Under the pieces are notes generated by a model. That model did no database searches, was not told where the DNA came from, and saw only the letters and a program-made list of their open reading frames with translations. A stretch of DNA of 5,850 bases. Origin: an uncultured Actinomyces sp. (GTDB taxonomy: Bacteria > Actinomycetota > Actinomycetes > Actinomycetales > Actinomycetaceae). Below, piece after piece: positions 5,520 through 5,850 of the stretch (within the stretch, counting starts at the first letter, position 1; each line of letters opens with the position of its first letter). The position numbers and the translations under genes were made by a program. Location of the stretch: the NCBI GenBank assembly GCA_938040725.1, contig CALHZX010000081.1, positions 1 through 5,850 on the forward strand. Reading direction: 5' to 3'.

Positions 5520-5803
5520 ACTCGGCCACGGCCTCGTCAATCTCGTAGCCCGTCGGGAGAATGCCCGGACGCGCCGGTTCCCACCCGAGCGCGGGTGCCA
5601 CGTACTCCACGAAGTTGCGGATGATCGACCAGTTTTCCTCGAATCCGATCTGGTTGGGGATCGTCAGGAGGAGAGTGTCGGCTTCCGCGAGGGCGCGGTC
5701 CTGGCTCAGCTGCTTGATGAGGGTCGAGGGCGGTGTGGCCGTCGGTGATCAGGTCCAGGGCTGCGGCCTCCTCGGCGAGATAGAGGGGGTTCTCGTAGCG
5801 CAT
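5518..5803 (-). pseudogene. Remnant of a luciferase-like (LLM class) flavin-dependent monooxygenase
   Basis: Two recognisable pieces of one LLM-family oxidoreductase lie in different frames. The first (5803 to about 5735) encodes MRYENPLYLAEEAAALDLIT followed by DGH. This matches the family block RYENPLYxAEEAAxxDLIxxGR, normally found roughly 90-115 residues into a protein of about 340. The second (about 5727 to the TAG at 5520-5518) encodes the usual C-terminus: LIKQL, then ADTLLLTIPNQIGFEENW, then VAPALGWEPARP. The core between them, about 150 residues by my recollection of the family, is missing, and the frames do not agree across a junction between about 5727 and 5737. Upstream of 5803 the expected N-terminal third is not readable in any frame of the visible 47 bases, so the 5' side also looks broken. 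Intact members are cytosolic FMN-dependent oxidoreductases, often paired with an FMN reductase. This copy cannot make the TIM barrel. Confidence 0.8.
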
Positions 5804-5850
5804 GTCTGAGTTATGGCGTTGGACGGAACACCTATTGCTTGCGGGCACGC

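Noticed and set aside
4435..5548. Long plus-strand frames (303 and 324 codons) opposite the transporter
   Set aside because: The minus strand encodes a clear DASS carrier. The plus frames are compositionally odd and share no recognisable domain.
5537..5848. The 103-codon minus-strand frame as an intact small protein
   Set aside because: Only its first part is LLM-family sequence. After DGH it reads the wrong frame of the family C-terminus, so it is part of the pseudogene rather than a gene.

Overview
The window reads as a GC-rich actinobacterial chromosome, most likely an Actinomyces/Schaalia-type organism. This rests on overall codon style, GTG starts, one apparently leaderless gene and the protein families present; no rRNA or marker gene pins down the species. 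I see no tRNA, rRNA, CRISPR array or insertion sequence, and no gene-free stretch longer than about 150 bases.

Left part, plus strand: the 3' two-thirds of an NfsA/Frp-type flavin nitroreductase (1-506) is followed by a 107-base spacer rich in inverted repeats. Next is a 216-residue protein I do not recognise (614-1264), which appears to be transcribed as a leaderless mRNA from a TACAAT -10 box. A perfect 16-bp hairpin at 1278-1315 separates it from the convergent operon.

Middle, minus strand: a tight three-gene operon runs from 5373 down to 1330. It encodes a DASS/SLC13-type anion transporter (488 aa), a soluble multidomain sensor histidine kinase (702 aa) and a stand-alone receiver protein (156 aa). 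One base separates the transporter stop from the kinase GTG start. The kinase and regulator overlap by 4 bases (ATGA), with a strong AGGAGG inside the kinase 3' end. The kinase has no membrane segment. It carries a degenerate receiver-like N-terminus, a CRP-fold domain, a coiled coil and a DHp/ATPase core with an unusually long hairpin insert. The layout suggests a transporter-coupled phosphorelay whose regulator has no DNA-binding output. This is the most interesting system here.

Right end, minus strand: the wreck of a luciferase-like flavin monooxygenase gene (5518-5803). A short N-terminal-half piece and the C-terminal tail lie in different frames, with the centre of the protein missing. 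A strong orphan Shine-Dalgarno plus GTG overlaps its stop codon, which hints that a coupled downstream gene was also lost. The 144 bases between this wreck and the transporter hold a possible terminator hairpin, a possible promoter and an 11-bp-phased AGTGT repeat.
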